DNA from: Bacillota bacterium
GTDB taxonomy: Bacteria > Bacillota > DTU030 > DUMP01
Direction: 5' to 3'
Length of the DNA: 6,658 nt
Assembly: GCA_012735455.1 (NCBI GenBank)
Contig: JAAYHG010000044.1
Location: forward strand, 1 to 6,658
Position 1 is the first letter of the stretch. Each line of letters starts with the position of its first letter. This document shows positions 5,816 through 6,658 of the stretch, in pieces. The position numbers and the translations under genes are program-made. Below the pieces are notes generated by a model. The model made no database searches and was not told the DNA's origin. It saw nothing but the letters and a program-made list of their open reading frames with translations.

Positions 5816-5872
5816 CCCCGCCTGCTCTTAAGCACTGAGTTCTAGCACGTTACGAGCATAAGACAGGCGGGG
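5816..5872 (-). repeat. long inverted repeat in the sigma-factor leader, abutting its ribosome binding site
   Basis: On the minus strand, CCCCGCCTGTCTTA (5859-5872) is complementary to TAAGAGCAGGCGGGG (5816-5830) with a single bulged G: 14 base pairs around a 28-base interval. The 3' arm runs directly into GAGGG, the Shine-Dalgarno of the sigma gene, and the 5' arm overlaps the predicted -10. A transcript starting at that promoter would lack the 5' arm; one coming from farther upstream would fold and partly cover the binding site. It could alternatively act as a DNA operator. Confidence 0.6.
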
Positions 5873-5883
5873 ACTGAAGCCAA
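5855..5883 (-). promoter_or_regulatory. probable sigma-A-like promoter of the sigma-factor operon
   Basis: The minus strand reads TTGGCT (5878-5883), a 17-base spacer, TATGCT (5855-5860). Each box matches four of six consensus bases at optimal spacing. It lies downstream of the terminator at 5941-5969 and would give a leader of about 40 bases. Whether the sigma factor also reads its own promoter cannot be judged. Confidence 0.5.
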
Positions 5884-5916
5884 ATTCCTACTTAACACAA
5901 GACGGGTTCACTTTCG

Positions 5917-5937
5917 CGCAAACCGTGTTGGTTTGCG
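5917..5937. repeat. 8-base inverted repeat upstream of the sigma-factor promoter
   Basis: CGCAAACC, a 5-base spacer GTGTT, and GGTTTGCG form a perfect inverted repeat. It lies between the terminator tail and the predicted promoter, about 35 bases upstream of the -35. This is a plausible place for an activator or repressor site; there is no T tail, so it is not a second terminator. Confidence 0.4.
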
Positions 5938-5940
5938 GGC

Positions 5941-5969
5941 AAAAAAATAAGCCCGGCTCTGCAGCCGGG
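5941..5969 (-). terminator. intrinsic terminator after the glycosyltransferase-like gene
   Basis: Seven bases past the TAA stop, the minus strand reads CCCGGCT, loop GCAG, AGCCGGG (5952-5969), followed by CTTATTTTTTT. A perfect 7-bp GC-rich stem and a long T tail make it a strong rho-independent terminator that separates this unit from the sigma-factor operon. Confidence 0.92.
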
Positions 5970-5976
5970 TACATGC

Positions 5977-6450
5977 TTAGAGGACGGCCCCTTCATTTAG
6001 AATGCGGGTTACCGCCCGTCCTGGTTCCCGCAAAGCCTGCTTACCCAAATCCAAGAGGCAAACAACTTCCCCCTGGCACAGGGCCAAACCCTGCTCATAC
6101 GCCGGCTCGCCCTTGGCCACCGCCAGGGCCTTCAGCAAAACATTTTCCCGGGCCAGGCGTTCAACAATTGCCGGGGTCTGGTCGTTGGAACCGGCACTCA
6201 CCGCCACCAGTTCGTAATTGGGCCTGCCAAGATGGTCCAGATAGTTTAGGCTGAGCAGCCAGCGGAGCACCCCTTCGATACGGTATTCATCATCGCGGGC
6301 AATAACTAGAATGCTGACAAATGGTTTTTCTTCCTGGCTTTGGTGCCGCCTCAGCACAGCACGACGAACAGCCCCTGACAATGCCAGAAGTCCATAAACT
6401 GCCAGCAGGATCAATGCGTAACGAGACAGATCATTTCCGGCCCAGAGCAT
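5977..6450 (-). CDS. membrane-anchored, truncated glycosyltransferase family 2-like protein
   Basis: A 157-residue protein with an N-terminal membrane segment (about 11-29, YALILLAVYGLLALSGAV) and an arginine-rich cytoplasmic start. A GT-A-type nucleotide-binding fold follows: strand PFVSILVIARDDEYRIEGVL (43-62), strand YELVAVSAGSNDQT (79-92, in the place of the usual DDGSxDxT), and GLALCQGEVVCLLDLG (121-136). Where catalytic GT2 enzymes have DxD, this has DLG. The chain ends 21 residues later, far short of the 230 or more residues of a working GT2 domain. A terminator follows directly, so this is a finished gene, not an obvious frameshift. It is probably a non-catalytic domain protein; its role is unknown. 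ATG at 6448-6450 is chosen (AAGGATGGTG upstream); a GTG at 6469-6471 is in frame but lacks a binding site. It lies 55 bases after the response regulator gene. Confidence 0.72.
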   Translation of the reverse strand: MLWAGNDLSRYALILLAVYGLLALSGAVRRAVLRRHQSQEEKPFVSILVIARDDEYRIEGVLRWLLSLNYLDHLGRPNYELVAVSAGSNDQTPAIVERLARENVLLKALAVAKGEPAYEQGLALCQGEVVCLLDLGKQALREPGRAVTRILNEGAVL

Positions 6451-6490
6451 GCTTTCACCATCCTTTCGCACTCATGCTATGCTCTGAGCC
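6439..6490 (-). repeat. inverted repeat enclosing the start codon of the glycosyltransferase-like gene
   Basis: On the minus strand GGCTCAGAGCAT (6479-6490) pairs with ATGCTCTGGGCC (6439-6450) over 12 base pairs including one G-U, around a 28-base loop. The second arm begins with the proposed ATG, and the loop holds the ribosome binding site. In RNA this would bury the start codon. There is no T tail, so it is not a terminator. Confidence 0.55.
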
Positions 6491-6505
6491 CAACGCCCGT
6501 GCTTG

Positions 6506-6658
6506 TCAGTTAATTGCCACGTAACCTCGGCGCACAGCGTACAAAGCTGCCTCGGTACGGTCATCCACCCCTATCTTACGGAAGATACTGGTAACGTGGT
6601 TCTTTACCGTTTTCTCGCTTATCTCTAAAGCTTCACCGATCTCCCTGTTGCTGTGACC
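6506..6658 (-). CDS. NarL/DegU-type response regulator, C-terminal DNA-binding domain (cut by window edge)
   Basis: The final 50 codons of a LuxR-type helix-turn-helix regulator, stop TGA at 6506-6508. The sequence [21 protein letters not shown] followed by [24 protein letters not shown] is the GerE/NarL DNA-binding domain, with [16 protein letters not shown] as the recognition helix region. It is closest in wording to DegU and related Bacillota regulators ([19 protein letters not shown]). The receiver domain would lie beyond the edge, so it is inferred and not seen. The regulator is probably co-transcribed with the small glycosyltransferase-like gene 55 bases downstream. Its kinase partner is not in view; the orphan kinase at 1067-1792 is of a different class (HELRNPL instead of DegS-type), so pairing is unlikely. 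Confidence 0.93.
   Translation of the reverse strand, partial: GHSNREIGEALEISEKTVKNHVTSIFRKIGVDDRTEAALYAVRRGYVAIN

Noticed and set aside
5884..5896. GTAGGAATT on the minus strand upstream of the sigma gene, resembling a third sigma-H -35
   Set aside because: No GAAT -10 element occurs 11 to 14 bases downstream, so the half-site is probably chance.
1..6658. CRISPR array, tRNA, rRNA, insertion sequence or phage integrase
   Set aside because: No spaced direct repeats, no tRNA-like cloverleaf, and no transposase or integrase reading frame were recognised by eye on either strand.

Overview
All nine genes or gene fragments in this window lie on the minus strand, and the map is dense, with short gaps. 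The proteins point to a spore-forming Gram-positive bacterium of the Bacillota, most likely a Clostridia-type anaerobe (Moorella/Desulfotomaculum-like). The reasons are a DUF1659-DUF2922-YvrJ cluster behind a sigma factor, a KinA-type histidine kinase core, a DegU-like response regulator, strong AGGAGG ribosome binding sites, TTG starts, and two sigma-H-like promoters. GC content looks moderate (low to mid 50s by eye, not computed). The genus is an inference.

In transcription order (high to low coordinate): (1) the C-terminal end of a NarL/DegU-type response regulator (6506-6658, cut by the window edge), followed after 55 bases by a small membrane-anchored protein resembling the first part of a family 2 glycosyltransferase (5977-6450), closed by a clear intrinsic terminator. 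(2) A sigma-70 family factor (5211-5804) with its own probable promoter, followed by three small proteins, DUF1659 (4947-5174), DUF2922 (4681-4905) and YvrJ (4503-4652), with gaps of 28-41 bases, then a strong hairpin. This is a recurrent but functionally unexplained gene set. (3) A type-4 iron-sulfur uracil-DNA glycosylase (3714-4367) and a FapA/DUF342 beta-helix protein (1903-3678), ended by a clear terminator. (4) A 241-residue histidine kinase with no sensor domain (1067-1792). (5) The N-terminal 309 codons of arginyl-tRNA synthetase (1-928) behind a good sigma-A promoter.

The most notable signal joins units 3 and 4. Upstream of both the glycosylase and the kinase sits the same bipartite element, AGGAAAT then 12 bases then GTCGAATTG, which matches the published sigma-H promoter consensus. 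I infer that the kinase, with a sporulation-kinase type H-box, and the glycosylase-FapA pair are induced together at the transition to stationary phase or sporulation. A second layer of interest is a set of long inverted repeats in the leaders of the sigma factor and the glycosyltransferase-like gene, which could mask translation starts. No tRNA, rRNA, CRISPR array, insertion sequence or integrase was seen.
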